Shown here: positions 26,923-36,541 of the stretch, one piece after another
Layout: each line of letters begins with the position of its first letter
Position numbering within the stretch: the first letter of the stretch is position 1
Position numbers and translations under genes: made by a program
Assembly: GCF_000317285.1 (NCBI RefSeq)
Contig: NZ_AJLN01000044.1
Location: forward strand, 1 to 59,865
From: Chlorogloeopsis fritschii PCC 6912
GTDB lineage: Bacteria; Cyanobacteriota; Cyanobacteriia; Cyanobacteriales; Nostocaceae
DNA: 59,865 nucleotides
Reading direction: 5' to 3'
The notes under the pieces: generated by a model
Databases searched by the model: none
What the model was told of the DNA's origin: nothing
The model's input: the letters and a program-made list of their open reading frames with translations, nothing else

Positions 26923-27303
26923 TCACACTGACCTATCAACCAATGCCTGTAGCACTTGATCGGATAAGGTAAAAGGATCGTAGGGCTTGGTAATGACTGC
27001 CGCGATCTTGAGTTGAGTAAACTGACGTTGTTCGGCAGCTTGTGCTTTTGCTGTGAGCAAAATTACCGGAATATTCTTAGTTTGAGGATTTTTCTGGAGG
27101 TTTTGCAAGGTTGTCAACCCATCCATATCTGGCATCATTACATCTAAGAGAATGACATCAGGTTGTTCGGCAGCAGCTTTGACCAAACCTTCTTTACCAG
27201 AAACTGCTGTGAGGACTTCCCATTCGCCAGCTATCTCCAAACACATCTGAGTAGTTTCTCGGATATCCTGTTCATCATCAATAATCAAAATGCGTTTTGT
27301 CAT
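26923..27303 (-). CDS. rfpC: Response regulator RfpC (CheY-like)
   Basis: A 126-aa single receiver with canonical residues: IIDDEQD acidic pair, Asp in VILLDVMMPDMDG, Thr in ILLTAKA, Lys in ITKPYDP. In the FaRLiP regulatory system RfpC is thought to relay phosphate between the kinase RfpA and the DNA-binding RfpB. It lies directly downstream of rfpA on the same strand, separated by repeats. Confidence 0.85.
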   Translation of the reverse strand: MTKRILIIDDEQDIRETTQMCLEIAGEWEVLTAVSGKEGLVKAAAEQPDVILLDVMMPDMDGLTTLQNLQKNPQTKNIPVILLTAKAQAAEQRQFTQLKIAAVITKPYDPFTLSDQVLQALVDRSV

Positions 27304-27337
27304 TTGTCATTAGTTATTAGTCATTAGTTAGTAGTTA

Positions 27338-27407
27338 GTAGGGGCGGGTTTTGTTGATAATCTTGCCGTTCAAATGGATAATTTATCTTCTAAACCCGCC
27401 CGTACAG
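27338..27407 (-). repeat. MITE-like element, copy inverted relative to 34637-34708
   Basis: About 70 bp bounded by GGGGCGGGTTTTGTTGAT and TAAACCCGCCCGTACA (terminal inverted repeats GGGCGGGTTT/AAACCCGCCC). It is embedded in short tandem repeats. It pairs with an inverted copy 7.3 kb away, across rfpA-rfpB-chlF-psbA3. Confidence 0.65.
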
Positions 27408-27480
27408 TAGTTAGTGGTTAGCTTTCCCCTTGTCTCCTTGTCTCCTTGTCCCCCAATCCCCAATCCCTGCTCCCCGATCG

Positions 27481-30129
27481 CTAACTAATAGGTAACGTAA
27501 AATAGAAGGTGCTACCCTTCCCTAAACTGCTCTCAGCCCAGATTTTGCCTCCATGCTGTTGGATGATACTGCGACAAATCGCCAATCCCAAACCAGTACC
27601 GCCTTGATGACGGGAGTTAGAAGCATCGACTTGCTGAAAGCGGTCAAAAATTGTCTCTAGTTTATCTTCAGGAATACCTCGCCCTTGATCTTGAATTTGG
27701 AATAACAGATGGGGGCTAGAAGAAGTGATAAGTTTATTTTCTTCCACATCACCCACTTTCTTCATTTCCCCTTCTTTTTGAAGCTCAACACTCAGCCAGA
27801 CAGTGCTACCTGGAGGCGAAAATTTAATGGCGTTGCTGAGTAAGTTAGTAATTGTCTGGATGATACGATCTGGATCTGCCCATAATTCCACTGATGCTGG
27901 TGTCAGTTCTAGGTGAATTTCTGCTTTTTCAGCCATTGCTCGCATTTCATCCACAGCCTGAATCATCAAGTCCGCGGCGTTACAAGTCTGTTTGTGCATC
28001 GTCACTTTGCCTGAATTGATGCGCTCAATATCAAGGATGTCATTGATCAAACGCACTAAACGGTTGGTGTTATCAAAGGCTATTTCTAACATCCGCTGAC
28101 TTTTTTCGGGTTGATTGTTTAAGGAACCTCGCGCCAACAAACCTAAAGCACTGCGAATTGAAGTCAGAGGTGTTCGCAATTCATGGCTAACAACAGAAAC
28201 AAATTCATCCTTCATCCGTTCTATGATTTGTCGTTCGGTAATATCCTTAAAAATAACTACAGCACCGACAATTGTTTTTTGTTCTCGAATCGGTGTAGAG
28301 ACATACTCGACTGGAAATTTTGAGCCATCGCGACGGTAAAAAATATCGTCAGTAATATGCTGTACTGTCCCATCTTGTAAGGTGGCATAGATGGGATTGT
28401 CTTCAAAAAAATAACGGATACCGTCGGGTCGAGAATGCTTAACAATTTCGTGCATAAACAGATTAATTAGTTCTTTGACTGTATATCCCAGCATTCTTGC
28501 TGCTGCTGGATTCACGAAAGTGATTTTGCCCTGACAATTTAAACCGTAAATTCCCTCGCCAGCTGAGTTTAAAATTAACTCGCTTTGCCGACTGAGGCGT
28601 TCTAGTGAGGCTTGTGTTTGCTTGCGATCGCGAAGTGCGCGTTCTCGTTCGCTAATTTCTTGCAACAATCGCCGATTGGCTCTTCGTAACTCTGCTGTTC
28701 GTTCGTGGACTCGTTGCTCTAATTCGGCATTCAATGCAGAAATTTTTTTCTCAGCCTGCTTGCGCTCTTCGATATCGCACTGCAAGTCAGCATTGAGAGC
28801 ATGAACTTGCTGATACAGTTGATATTGATGAATTGCCATGGCAAAGTGGCTAGCCAAAGCTTGGGCAAGTTCAATTTCTGTGGCTTGCCATGGTTGGGCT
28901 TGACCCCGCTTCAATTCTCGCCATGTCTCAAAGGATATAATCGGATACAGATGTCTTTGATCGTTGCGGTCTGGTCGTCGCGCCCAGATAGTTTCTATGT
29001 CAATTTCATCACGAAAAATACTTAAGTAACCCAAAAAATGCTGTCGATACTGCAAGCCAATAATCAGTAAACTGCGAATTCCAGCCCCCAAAAACATCTG
29101 CGCTAAATCTGATTGCAGTGCCGCTTGATACAAATCATCAACAGCCCAAACTTGCTTTCCCTCTGCAACAGTTGCTTCCATTCTTAACCATTCTCGCCAG
29201 CTAGGATGTTCTTCGAGGAGATCGGGAACTGGGGAATTGGGGGAAGATTGTTCTCCTTGTTCGTTTCTCCCGCTGTTGTCTTTAACAGCAGAAATCGGCT
29301 GTTTACCAGTAGTGAACAACTGTGTTTTCTCAGCAGGGTTTTGGGGTGTGATACAAATTCTGCCGCCCGCACCTTGTAGGGCTGATACAGTTAACTCTAG
29401 TGCTTGTTGCAGTTGCATCTCAGTCATAGAGTGTAGCAGCTTGGCAACACGATTAATTGTGGCTTCTTGTTGGGCTTGAAGGCGGCTTTGCTCTAAGAGG
29501 ATGGCTTGAGCGATCGCAATTGATAATTGATCTGCTACTAACTGCACTACCTGTAATTCTTGCTCTGTGACTTGACGTGGCAAACTATGATGGGAAACTA
29601 ACAAACCCCATAAATGCTCACGATGCAAAATTGGCACGACTAAAGAAGATTGCACTCCCATTGAGGTGAGGTATTTTACATGACAAGAATCTACTGCTCG
29701 AAACCGAATGTCATGTTTGAGTTCGATAGATTCTTCAGCTTCTGGAACCGGACTCAGTCCAATTTGTTGCGCTGCTACATCTACAATTGAACGCTGACGA
29801 GCCAACAAAAATAACTCACGAGCTTCAGATGGGATATCCTCAGCCGGGAAGTGTTGCCCTAACAAGGATGGTAAGCGTTCTTCGTTCACAGACTCTGCTA
29901 CAACTTCACCACTACCATCTGTATCAAATCGATATATTTTAACGCGGTCAGTCTCTAAAAATCCACGGATTTCGGCAACAGTTACTGACAGTATTGCTGG
30001 CAATTCTACAGATTGACGGATGCGATTCATCATCCGATATAGCAAAACTTCCAAGGAAGTAATTTGCTTTTCACCAGCATTGCTAGTGTCATTTAACGCC
30101 TTTGAATGGGGATTGTTCGATGGCATCAT
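27481..30129 (-). CDS. rfpA: Far-red sensor kinase RfpA (knotless phytochrome)
   Basis: The 882-aa protein has an N-terminal phytochrome GAF domain with bilin-binding Cys149 in DSCHVKYL, no PAS-knot before it, and a PHY/GAF-like second sensory domain (about 225-440). A coiled coil follows, then a PAS domain (about 515-630) and a histidine kinase: HisKA with FVSVVSHELRTPL and HATPase with NLLSNAIKFSPPG and GGTGLGLAICRSI. RfpA senses the far-red/red ratio and starts the FaRLiP response. Its start overlaps the end of rfpB by 41 bp, and rfpC follows, so the three form an operon. Confidence 0.93.
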   Translation of the reverse strand: MMPSNNPHSKALNDTSNAGEKQITSLEVLLYRMMNRIRQSVELPAILSVTVAEIRGFLETDRVKIYRFDTDGSGEVVAESVNEERLPSLLGQHFPAEDIPSEARELFLLARQRSIVDVAAQQIGLSPVPEAEESIELKHDIRFRAVDSCHVKYLTSMGVQSSLVVPILHREHLWGLLVSHHSLPRQVTEQELQVVQLVADQLSIAIAQAILLEQSRLQAQQEATINRVAKLLHSMTEMQLQQALELTVSALQGAGGRICITPQNPAEKTQLFTTGKQPISAVKDNSGRNEQGEQSSPNSPVPDLLEEHPSWREWLRMEATVAEGKQVWAVDDLYQAALQSDLAQMFLGAGIRSLLIIGLQYRQHFLGYLSIFRDEIDIETIWARRPDRNDQRHLYPIISFETWRELKRGQAQPWQATEIELAQALASHFAMAIHQYQLYQQVHALNADLQCDIEERKQAEKKISALNAELEQRVHERTAELRRANRRLLQEISERERALRDRKQTQASLERLSRQSELILNSAGEGIYGLNCQGKITFVNPAAARMLGYTVKELINLFMHEIVKHSRPDGIRYFFEDNPIYATLQDGTVQHITDDIFYRRDGSKFPVEYVSTPIREQKTIVGAVVIFKDITERQIIERMKDEFVSVVSHELRTPLTSIRSALGLLARGSLNNQPEKSQRMLEIAFDNTNRLVRLINDILDIERINSGKVTMHKQTCNAADLMIQAVDEMRAMAEKAEIHLELTPASVELWADPDRIIQTITNLLSNAIKFSPPGSTVWLSVELQKEGEMKKVGDVEENKLITSSSPHLLFQIQDQGRGIPEDKLETIFDRFQQVDASNSRHQGGTGLGLAICRSIIQQHGGKIWAESSLGKGSTFYFTLPIS

Positions 30130-31276
30130 CTAAAACATCATGGCAAAGTATTTTCTCTAGTTCTGCAAACGCAGGCTGCTGTATTTCTTGCTTCAAGGCT
30201 ATAACCAAATTGCACAAATGTAGTATTTGATTTTGATTAATTTTTTTTTGCGATCGCAACATCTGCTCAACTTCAAAAGCCAAACGCGAACCTTTGCTAA
30301 AACCAAAGATGCCCAAAGCCCCCGCCAGTTTATGTGCTGCTTGTTGTGCTTTTTGTCTTAATTCGTCGCCCAGGTTGTTTTCTAATAATGCTGCTGTGGC
30401 TTGCTCTAAAATGATAATGCGATCGCAACTCTTATCTTTTATCTTCTCCCATAATTTAGTTAACGCTGCTTTTGTTTGTTGTATACCATTATGTAAATCT
30501 TGAACCTCATAAAATAAATCTTCTGCCTGTTGTTTTGTACTTGGTTTTGCACCATTTAATCTGTGATTTTCTTTTGTTTTTTGTGACATTTTTTGAGAAG
30601 ATGTAAATACTTTCAGACGATAACCCAGTCCATACACCGTTTCAATAAAATCATTCTCCGCTCCTGCTTGTTTAAGTTTTTGTCGCAAACCTTTGATATG
30701 AGCCGTAACTGTATCCTCTTGGGGAGCTTCTTCTGTTGCCCACAAGTGTTCTAAAATGTCGCTGCGGCTAAAAACTTGATGCCCGTTGCGAAGAAAAAGC
30801 TCTAGCAAACGATATTCCTTGGGAGTCAAATTTAGAAGATGATTGTTATAGAGAACTTCACATTTACCAGGATCGAGACGTAGGTTTTCCCATTCCAAAA
30901 CCGTTTGGATAGGTGAATTCCGCCGTCGCAATAAAACCCGAATTCGAGCTAATAATTCTGACATATCAAAAGGTTTAACAAGATAATCATCCGCTCCAGC
31001 ATCTAATCCCATCACTTTATGAGTGCTAGAATTTTGCGCTGTTAATAGCAGCACGGGAGCCTGATAGTTATGAGAACGTAACCTTTGACAAAGCTGAATC
31101 CCGTCCAACTTCGGCAGCATGACATCCAACAAAATTAAGTCATAGTTGAAAGCCTCTACAAGCTCCCAGCCCAATTCCCCATCATTTGCAACATCGACAA
31201 CATAATGGTGATTCCCAAGGATCTTTTCTAGAGTATCCGCAATGCACTCGTCATCTTCTACTAGTAAAAGTCTCAT
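30089..31276 (-). CDS. rfpB: Response regulator RfpB with receiver, winged helix and HPt domain
   Basis: The 395-aa protein has a receiver (residues about 1-118; Asp in LILLDVMLP, Lys in YLVKPFD), an OmpR-type winged helix (about 130-225; LTPKEYRLLELFLRNG, EDTVTAHIKGLRQKL), a linker, and an HPt domain near 290-375 with phospho-His in AAHKLAGALGIFG. RfpB is the transcription activator of the far-red cluster. An HPt module on the regulator means it could receive and pass phosphate within a relay with the two receivers nearby. First gene of the rfpB-rfpA-rfpC operon. Confidence 0.9.
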   Translation of the reverse strand: MRLLLVEDDECIADTLEKILGNHHYVVDVANDGELGWELVEAFNYDLILLDVMLPKLDGIQLCQRLRSHNYQAPVLLLTAQNSSTHKVMGLDAGADDYLVKPFDMSELLARIRVLLRRRNSPIQTVLEWENLRLDPGKCEVLYNNHLLNLTPKEYRLLELFLRNGHQVFSRSDILEHLWATEEAPQEDTVTAHIKGLRQKLKQAGAENDFIETVYGLGYRLKVFTSSQKMSQKTKENHRLNGAKPSTKQQAEDLFYEVQDLHNGIQQTKAALTKLWEKIKDKSCDRIIILEQATAALLENNLGDELRQKAQQAAHKLAGALGIFGFSKGSRLAFEVEQMLRSQKKINQNQILHLCNLVIALKQEIQQPAFAELEKILCHDVLDDAIEQSPFKGVK

Positions 31277-32263
31277 GAAATATCGCCCTGTTAGTAATCG
31301 GAATATATGGAATTACACGCTTGGGTTTTGGACTTTAACAGTTATCAGTTATCAGTTACCAGTTATAAATTTCTTCAATGTTTACTGTTCACTGTTCACT
31401 GATTTGACAATTTCTATGCCGATTGCTCAAGCGTGATATTCGTAATTAATTCAGTTGACTTTTCCATACATCTTGTGATGATGTTAAATAAAGCATTTAA
31501 GAGAAAGATAAACAGGGAATACTCACCTTTTTATCTTTCATTTTTTAACAAGCAGCGTTTCAGAATTGCCATGCGATCGCGGAGCGGCTCCTAATGCCTC
31601 CGGCACGCTTGCGCGAACGGAGCATCGCTCCACAATCTTTGGAAAAGCTAGGACTACACAATGAATGTATGTTGTTAAAATGCGTCAGCGACAAATTAAT
31701 TCGGAGCTAAACACCAAAAAATCAAAATCAGGGAAATCAAAAAATTTGGTTAATAAAAAATAACTGATTGCTCACAACAAATGTTACTAGCATTGCCCCA
31801 TTCTAGAAGAACTGAGCGACTAAGTATATTTGTTTGAGATTAACACTCATTATTAACAGATATCTCACAAACTTAGTTACTTAGCTTTAATAATATTTAC
31901 GTTTCTTTACGTATTTTTATAAACGCTAGAGCGCTTTTTACAGAACCCCGACTTCTCCAAGAAGTCAAGGATCTCCTTTTGTAGCGTGTCAAGGCAAAGC
32001 CACCACTAAGGTTCTGACTGCGAACCACTATCTCAAACCTGCTCAAATTAACTTATCGACAAGTAGTTAGTAAAGTTTTGTAAAGATTACTTATTTCTTC
32101 ATTAGTTCTTCATGTTTTTTCACTATTGTGCTTTTCATAAATCTTGAACAATATTTTCGTCGTAGCTGATGAAGGTTTGACTGCAAACATATAGCCCATC
32201 GCCTCTAGTGTGAGAGTGCGCTGCGATGGAAACTCCTGCCCATTCCGTAAGGATGTATTAAGT
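31277..32263. other. Long intergenic region between rfpB and chlF
   Basis: A 987-bp divergent control region. It contains CAGTTATCAGTTA-type short tandem repeats (31339-31401), a GC-rich repeat with AGCGGCTCC/GGAGCATCGCT blocks (about 31575-31635), and a hairpin CCCCGACTTC..GAAGTCAAGG (31946-31970). The direct-repeat motif at 32098-32113 may serve chlF. No supported coding sequence is seen. Confidence 0.6.
32098..32113 (+). promoter_or_regulatory. Candidate far-red control site upstream of chlF
   Basis: TTCATTAGTTCTTCAT followed by GTTTTTT; 15 of 16 bases match the site upstream of psaA2, with the same orientation and similar distance (150 bp) to the start codon. A third TTCAT lies at 32134-32138. 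Proposed RfpB target; unproven. Confidence 0.45.
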
Positions 32264-33394
32264 ATGAAGCTAGAGTCAGATCATGTAATTGCAACCTCAG
32301 ATAGTAGCGATTACACTTCTGAGCCAACAGCAAACAAACTCTCAAAAAGACGCAAAAAAGTTAATTATTGGGAAAAATTTTGTTCATGGGTTACCAGCAC
32401 AGAAAACAGATTATATGTTGGCTGGTTTGGTGTATTGATGATTCCTTGCGTCTTAACAGCAGCAACTGTTTTTATCATCGCCATTATCGCCGCTCCTCCT
32501 GTAGACATGGATGGCATAGGTGTGCCCATTTCCGGTTCAATACTTTCTGGAAATAACATTATCACTGCCGCTGTTGTACCAACATCGGCTGCAATTGGTC
32601 TGCATTTTTATCCTATTTGGGAAGCAGCTTCCATTGATGAGTGGCTTTACAATGGCGGGCCATATCAACTGATTGTGCTGCATTTTTTGATTGGCATTAT
32701 TGCCTATCAAGATCGGGAATGGGAACTCAGTTACCGTTTGGGAATGCGTCCGTGGATTTCTCTAGCATTTACCGCCCCCGTCGCCGCATCCGTTTCAGTG
32801 TTGTTAATTTATCCAGTTGGACAAGGTAGTTTATCTGCGGGAATGCCTTTAGGAATATCTGGCACATTTCACTTCATGTTGCAGTTTCAAGCCGACCACA
32901 ACATCTTAATGAGTCCTTTGCATCAATTAGGAGTGATTGGGGTTTTGGGCGGTGCTTTTGCGGCTGCAATGCATGGTTCCTTAGTCACATCTACCCTCAT
33001 TCGCAGTCACAATCACAGCGAGTCTGAATCAATTAACAAAGGCTACAAACTTGGTCAACAACACCCAACCTATAATTTTAGGTCTGCCCAAGTTTATTTA
33101 TGGCACTTGATATGGCAGCGTGTTAGTTTTCCTAACTCTCGCAAATTGCACTTCTTCTTGGCAGCTTTACCAGTAGCAGGAATTTGGTCTGCGGCTTTAG
33201 GTGTAGACATTGCTGCCTTTGACTTTGACTACTTGCAATTTCATCAGCCTGAGCTCAAAAGCCAAGGGCAGATTATTCACACTTGGGCAGACACAATTGA
33301 TTGGGCTTCTTTAGGGATAAAAGTTTTAGATGAACGCCATATTTATGACTTCCCTGAAAACTTAACAGCAGGTGAAGTAGTGCCTTGGAAGTAG
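32264..33394 (+). CDS. chlF: Chlorophyll f synthase ChlF (super-rogue D1, PsbA4)
   Basis: The 376-aa D1 homologue carries the QD pair (Gln149-Asp150, [12 protein letters not shown]) that marks ChlF. The Tyr region [10 protein letters not shown] is kept, but Asp170 of D1 is Ala (LSAGMP). The C-terminal Mn ligands are lost: D1's [13 protein letters not shown] region reads [14 protein letters not shown]. The protein therefore cannot assemble the water-oxidising cluster. ChlF converts chlorophyll a to chlorophyll f in light. I chose the start MKLESDH because of AAGGATG upstream; an in-frame ATG 54 bp earlier is less likely. The N-terminal soluble extension of about 30 residues is typical of this group. 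psbA3 follows within 31 bp. Confidence 0.94.
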   Translation: MKLESDHVIATSDSSDYTSEPTANKLSKRRKKVNYWEKFCSWVTSTENRLYVGWFGVLMIPCVLTAATVFIIAIIAAPPVDMDGIGVPISGSILSGNNIITAAVVPTSAAIGLHFYPIWEAASIDEWLYNGGPYQLIVLHFLIGIIAYQDREWELSYRLGMRPWISLAFTAPVAASVSVLLIYPVGQGSLSAGMPLGISGTFHFMLQFQADHNILMSPLHQLGVIGVLGGAFAAAMHGSLVTSTLIRSHNHSESESINKGYKLGQQHPTYNFRSAQVYLWHLIWQRVSFPNSRKLHFFLAALPVAGIWSAALGVDIAAFDFDYLQFHQPELKSQGQIIHTWADTIDWASLGIKVLDERHIYDFPENLTAGEVVPWK

Positions 33395-33424
33395 GCATCT
33401 TGAATTTTCAATTTGGAATTTTTT

Positions 33425-34510
33425 ATGACTACTATTTCCACACGACCAACAAGCCGTTTCCCAACTTGGGACAGGTTTTGCAACTGGGTCACTAGTACCG
33501 AAAATCGCCTGTATATTGGCTGGTTCGGTGTCTTGATGATTCCTCTGTTAGGTGTTTCGATCTGCGTCTTTACGATCGCCTTTATTGCCGCTCCCCCAGT
33601 GGATATTGACGGCATTCGCGAACCAGTATCCGGTTCACTACTCTACGGCAACAATATCATTACCGCCGCCGTAGTTCCCATGTCCAACGCGATTGGATTG
33701 CACTTTTACCCAATTTGGGAAGCAGCTTCTATGGACGAATGGCTCTACAATGGCGGGCCATATCAGATGATAGGTTTCCATTACATTCCTGCCCTTGCTT
33801 GCTACATGGGGCGTGAATGGGAATTATCATACCGTCTAGGTATGCGTCCTTGGATTGCAGTTGCCTACAGCGCTCCTCTTGCTGCGACAACTTCAGTATT
33901 CTTGATTTACCCAATTGGACAAGGTAGCTTTTCTGATGGGCTGCCTATGGGTATTAGCGGCACTTTCAATTTTATGTTTGTGTTCCAAGCCGAACATAAC
34001 ATTCTCATGCATCCCTTACACATGATTGGAGTCGCTGGAGTCTTGGGAGGTTCGTTGTTCTGTGCAATGCACGGTTCGCTAGTGACATCTAGTCTCATCC
34101 GTGAAACGACAGAATTAGAATCGCAGAACTACGGTTACAAATTTGGTCAAGAACAAGAGACCTATAACATTGTTGCAGCCCATGGTTACTTTGGTCGCCT
34201 AATTTTCCAGTACGCCAGCTTTAACAATAGCCGTTCCTTGCACTTTTTCCTTGCAGCTTGGCCGGTGATTTGTATTTGGGGTACTGCTATAGGCATCAGT
34301 ACAATGGCGTTTAACCTGAATGGCTTCAACTTTAATAATTCCATTCTTGATTCCCAGGGACGTGTACTCCCCAGTTGGGCTGATGTTTTGAACCGGGCAA
34401 ACTTAGGTTTTGAAGTGATGCACGAACGGAATGCTCATAATTTCCCACTGGATCTTGCCTGTGGTGAAGCTGTTCCCGTCGCAATCACAGCACCTTCCAT
34501 CACTGCCTAG
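33425..34510 (+). CDS. psbA3: Far-red photosystem II D1 protein (PsbA3)
   Basis: The 361-aa D1 protein starts [10 protein letters not shown]. All ligands for the Mn cluster are present: Asp170 in SFSDGLPMG and the C-terminal [14 protein letters not shown] followed by a processable CGEAVPVAI tail. It also has the quinone/haem His in HNILMHPLH. It replaces housekeeping D1 in far-red photosystem II. Adjacent to chlF on the same strand and probably co-expressed. Sequence differs clearly from the psbA fragment at the window end. Confidence 0.93.
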   Translation: MTTISTRPTSRFPTWDRFCNWVTSTENRLYIGWFGVLMIPLLGVSICVFTIAFIAAPPVDIDGIREPVSGSLLYGNNIITAAVVPMSNAIGLHFYPIWEAASMDEWLYNGGPYQMIGFHYIPALACYMGREWELSYRLGMRPWIAVAYSAPLAATTSVFLIYPIGQGSFSDGLPMGISGTFNFMFVFQAEHNILMHPLHMIGVAGVLGGSLFCAMHGSLVTSSLIRETTELESQNYGYKFGQEQETYNIVAAHGYFGRLIFQYASFNNSRSLHFFLAAWPVICIWGTAIGISTMAFNLNGFNFNNSILDSQGRVLPSWADVLNRANLGFEVMHERNAHNFPLDLACGEAVPVAITAPSITA

Positions 34511-34636
34511 TTGGTTTTCAGTTGTCAGTTTGATTCCTCCCTGACAACTGAACCATTTCCTAATCAATTTGTTTTGGCTGTTAGTTAGTTGTTATTGGTT
34601 GTTATTTATAACCTACTAACCACTAACTACTAACCA

Positions 34637-34708
34637 CTGTACGGGCGGGTTTAAAAGATAAATTGTCGGTTTTAACCCAAATATCATCAACAAAACCCGC
34701 CCCTACTA
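34637..34708 (+). repeat. MITE-like element, partner of 27338-27407
   Basis: GGGCGGGTTTAAAAGATAAA to CAACAAAACCCGCCCC; matches the reverse complement of 27338-27407 over its whole length with a few changes. Flanked by TTAGTTGTTA / CTAACCACTAA short tandem repeats (34563-34640). Confidence 0.65.
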
Positions 34709-34731
34709 ACTAAAAAATTCAGGAGTAATTT

Positions 34732-35208
34732 ATGAGCGTCGTTACCGAATTAATTCTCAATGCTGATAGTGAATCTCGTTATCCTGCTCCTAAAGAGCTA
34801 AGAATTTTTCAAGACTTTGTCAAAACAGGAGACCAACGCATTCGGATTGCAAAAATCTTGTCAGACAATGAACAACTCATTGTGCAACGTGGCAGCCAAA
34901 GATTCTGGGAACGCTGTCCTAATACTCCCAGTAATAGTGGTAACGAGCGGAAAACCGCTTCCTGCCAGCGCGATCAAGGTTGGTATGTTCGCTTAGTTGC
35001 TTACTCAGTCTTGGCGGGTAGTGAGAAACCCTTGGAAGAAATAGGCACTGTTGGCATTAAAGAAATGTATAACAATTTAGAGATTCCACTCAGAAATATA
35101 GTCGAAGCAATGCGCTGTATTAAAGAAGAAGCTGTATCCATGATGAGTGAGGAAGATGCTGTTGAAGTAGGGCCATATTTCGATTACATAATTAGAGCTT
35201 TGTCATAG
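34732..35208 (+). CDS. apcD5: Far-red allophycocyanin alpha-type subunit
   Basis: The 158-aa ApcD-like phycobiliprotein starts MSVVTELILNADSESRYP. The bilin-binding Cys is in RKTASCQRDQGWY, and the ending is VGPYFDYIIRALS. Such subunits pair with ApcB2 to build the far-red-absorbing (about 710 nm) core cylinders used with ApcE2. The symbol is assigned by order in FaRLiP clusters, so the number (D5 versus D2/D3) is uncertain. First of five linked phycobilisome-core genes. Confidence 0.8.
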   Translation: MSVVTELILNADSESRYPAPKELRIFQDFVKTGDQRIRIAKILSDNEQLIVQRGSQRFWERCPNTPSNSGNERKTASCQRDQGWYVRLVAYSVLAGSEKPLEEIGTVGIKEMYNNLEIPLRNIVEAMRCIKEEAVSMMSEEDAVEVGPYFDYIIRALS

Positions 35209-35332
35209 AAATGATAAGCCAATGAAGAATGAAGTATGAAAAATAAAAGATAAATTTATACTTCATTTTTCGTCTTTTCTTAAAAATTTATTACTCCGAT
35301 TACTTGAAAACTCAAATTAAGGACACAAGGTT

Positions 35333-35818
35333 ATGCAAGACGCCATTACTTCTTTGATTAATTCTTCTGATGTTCAAGGCAAATACCTGGATAACAATTC
35401 TTTAGACAAGCTACAACATTACTATCACACTGGTGATATGCGAGCGCGTGCTGCTACTGCGATTAGTGCAAATGCCAAAACTATCGTTACTCAGACAGTA
35501 GCTAAATCTCTGCTTTATACAGATATCACCGCTCCTGGTGGCAATATGTATACCTGTCGTCGTTATGCTGCTTGTGTTCGAGATTTAGATTACTTTTTAC
35601 GCTATGCTACCTACGCCATGTTGGCTGGTGACCCCTCAATTCTAGACGAGCGCATTCTGAATGGTTTGAGGGAGACTTATAACTCTTTGGGCGTTCCCAT
35701 TGGTGCAACTATACGAGCAGTGCAAGCAATGAAGGAAGTAACTAATAGTATAGTAGGCGCTGAGGCAGGTAAAGAAATGGGTGTCTATTTCGACTACATC
35801 GCCTCTGGCTTGAGTTAA
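35333..35818 (+). CDS. apcB2: Far-red allophycocyanin beta subunit ApcB2
   Basis: The 161-aa protein matches Apc[21 protein letters not shown], bilin Cys in [21 protein letters not shown], Asn72-type methylation region APGGNMYT, end [13 protein letters not shown]. It forms dimers with the neighbouring ApcD-type alpha subunits. Located between two alpha-type genes. Confidence 0.92.
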   Translation: MQDAITSLINSSDVQGKYLDNNSLDKLQHYYHTGDMRARAATAISANAKTIVTQTVAKSLLYTDITAPGGNMYTCRRYAACVRDLDYFLRYATYAMLAGDPSILDERILNGLRETYNSLGVPIGATIRAVQAMKEVTNSIVGAEAGKEMGVYFDYIASGLS

Positions 35819-35940
35819 AAACCAAAAACGAGGGGACAGTGAACAGTAAACAGTGAAAAAATTGATAACTGGTAACTGATAACTGAATAACTGTTCCCAA
35901 TTCATACTTTTTACTACCAATTAACAATTCTCTATTACCA

Positions 35941-36420
35941 ATGAGCATTATTATAAAATCAATTGTTAATGCCGATCGCGAAGCTCGATATCTCAACGCT
36001 GGTGAGTTACGCGCAATCCAAGAATTTTATGAAAATGGAGTTTCTCGGCTGAATTTTGCCGTGACTCTGACGGAAAATGAAAAAACAATTGTAGAAAAGG
36101 CAAGTCTAAAATTTTGGGAACGCTGTCCAAATACGCCTAGTAATAGCGGCAATAGAATGTATCGGAATTCGTGCTTGCGCGACCAAAGTTGGTACATTCG
36201 TTTGATTACTTATGCTTTGGTAGTGGGAGATGTAGAGCCTCTAGCAGAAATTGGCACTATTGGAGTTAAAGAAATGTACGACTCTCTAGAAATTCCCCTA
36301 CCCAATCTAGTGGAAGCAATTCGTTGCCTCAAAGAAGTATCTTTAGACTTATTTACCTTAGAAGACGCTGCCGAAGTAGCACCTTATTTTGACTATTTGA
36401 TTCAGAGTTTGATGCCTTGA
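35941..36420 (+). CDS. apcD2: Far-red allophycocyanin alpha-type subunit
   Basis: The 159-aa ApcD-like protein starts MSIIIKSIVNADREARYL with Cys in NSCLRDQSWYIRL. It is the most divergent of the three alpha-type subunits here (unique stretches NGVSRLNFAVTLTENEK and LDLFTLED). It lies directly upstream of apcE2. The symbol is by gene order and therefore tentative. Confidence 0.78.
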   Translation: MSIIIKSIVNADREARYLNAGELRAIQEFYENGVSRLNFAVTLTENEKTIVEKASLKFWERCPNTPSNSGNRMYRNSCLRDQSWYIRLITYALVVGDVEPLAEIGTIGVKEMYDSLEIPLPNLVEAIRCLKEVSLDLFTLEDAAEVAPYFDYLIQSLMP

Positions 36421-36421
36421 T

Positions 36422-36536
36422 TGGTCATTAGTCATTAGTCATTGGTCATTGACTTAGTTAGTAAAACTGACGGCAAAACATAAAAAATAACAAATGACAA
36501 ATGACAAATAACAAATAACAAATAACAAAGGACAAA
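36422..36536. repeat. Short tandem repeats (TCATTAG / ACAAATGACAAATA)
   Basis: Heptanucleotide-type arrays: GTCATTAG repeated several times, then AACAAATGAC/AACAAATA repeats running up to the apcE2 start. These are typical spacers between genes of filamentous cyanobacteria. Similar stretches occur at 22011-22073, 27301-27340 and 34563-34640. Confidence 0.8.
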
Positions 36537-36541
36537 GTTAA

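Noticed and set aside
32210-32263. Upstream start for chlF ([10 protein letters not shown]..)
   Set aside because: The extra 18 residues do not look like a ChlF N-terminus and the downstream ATG has AAGGATG in front of it.
36422-36536. Regular ACAAATGACAAATA arrays considered as CRISPR or iterons
   Set aside because: Unit length is about 7-8 bp without spacers; such arrays occur in several gaps here and are common cyanobacterial short tandem repeats.
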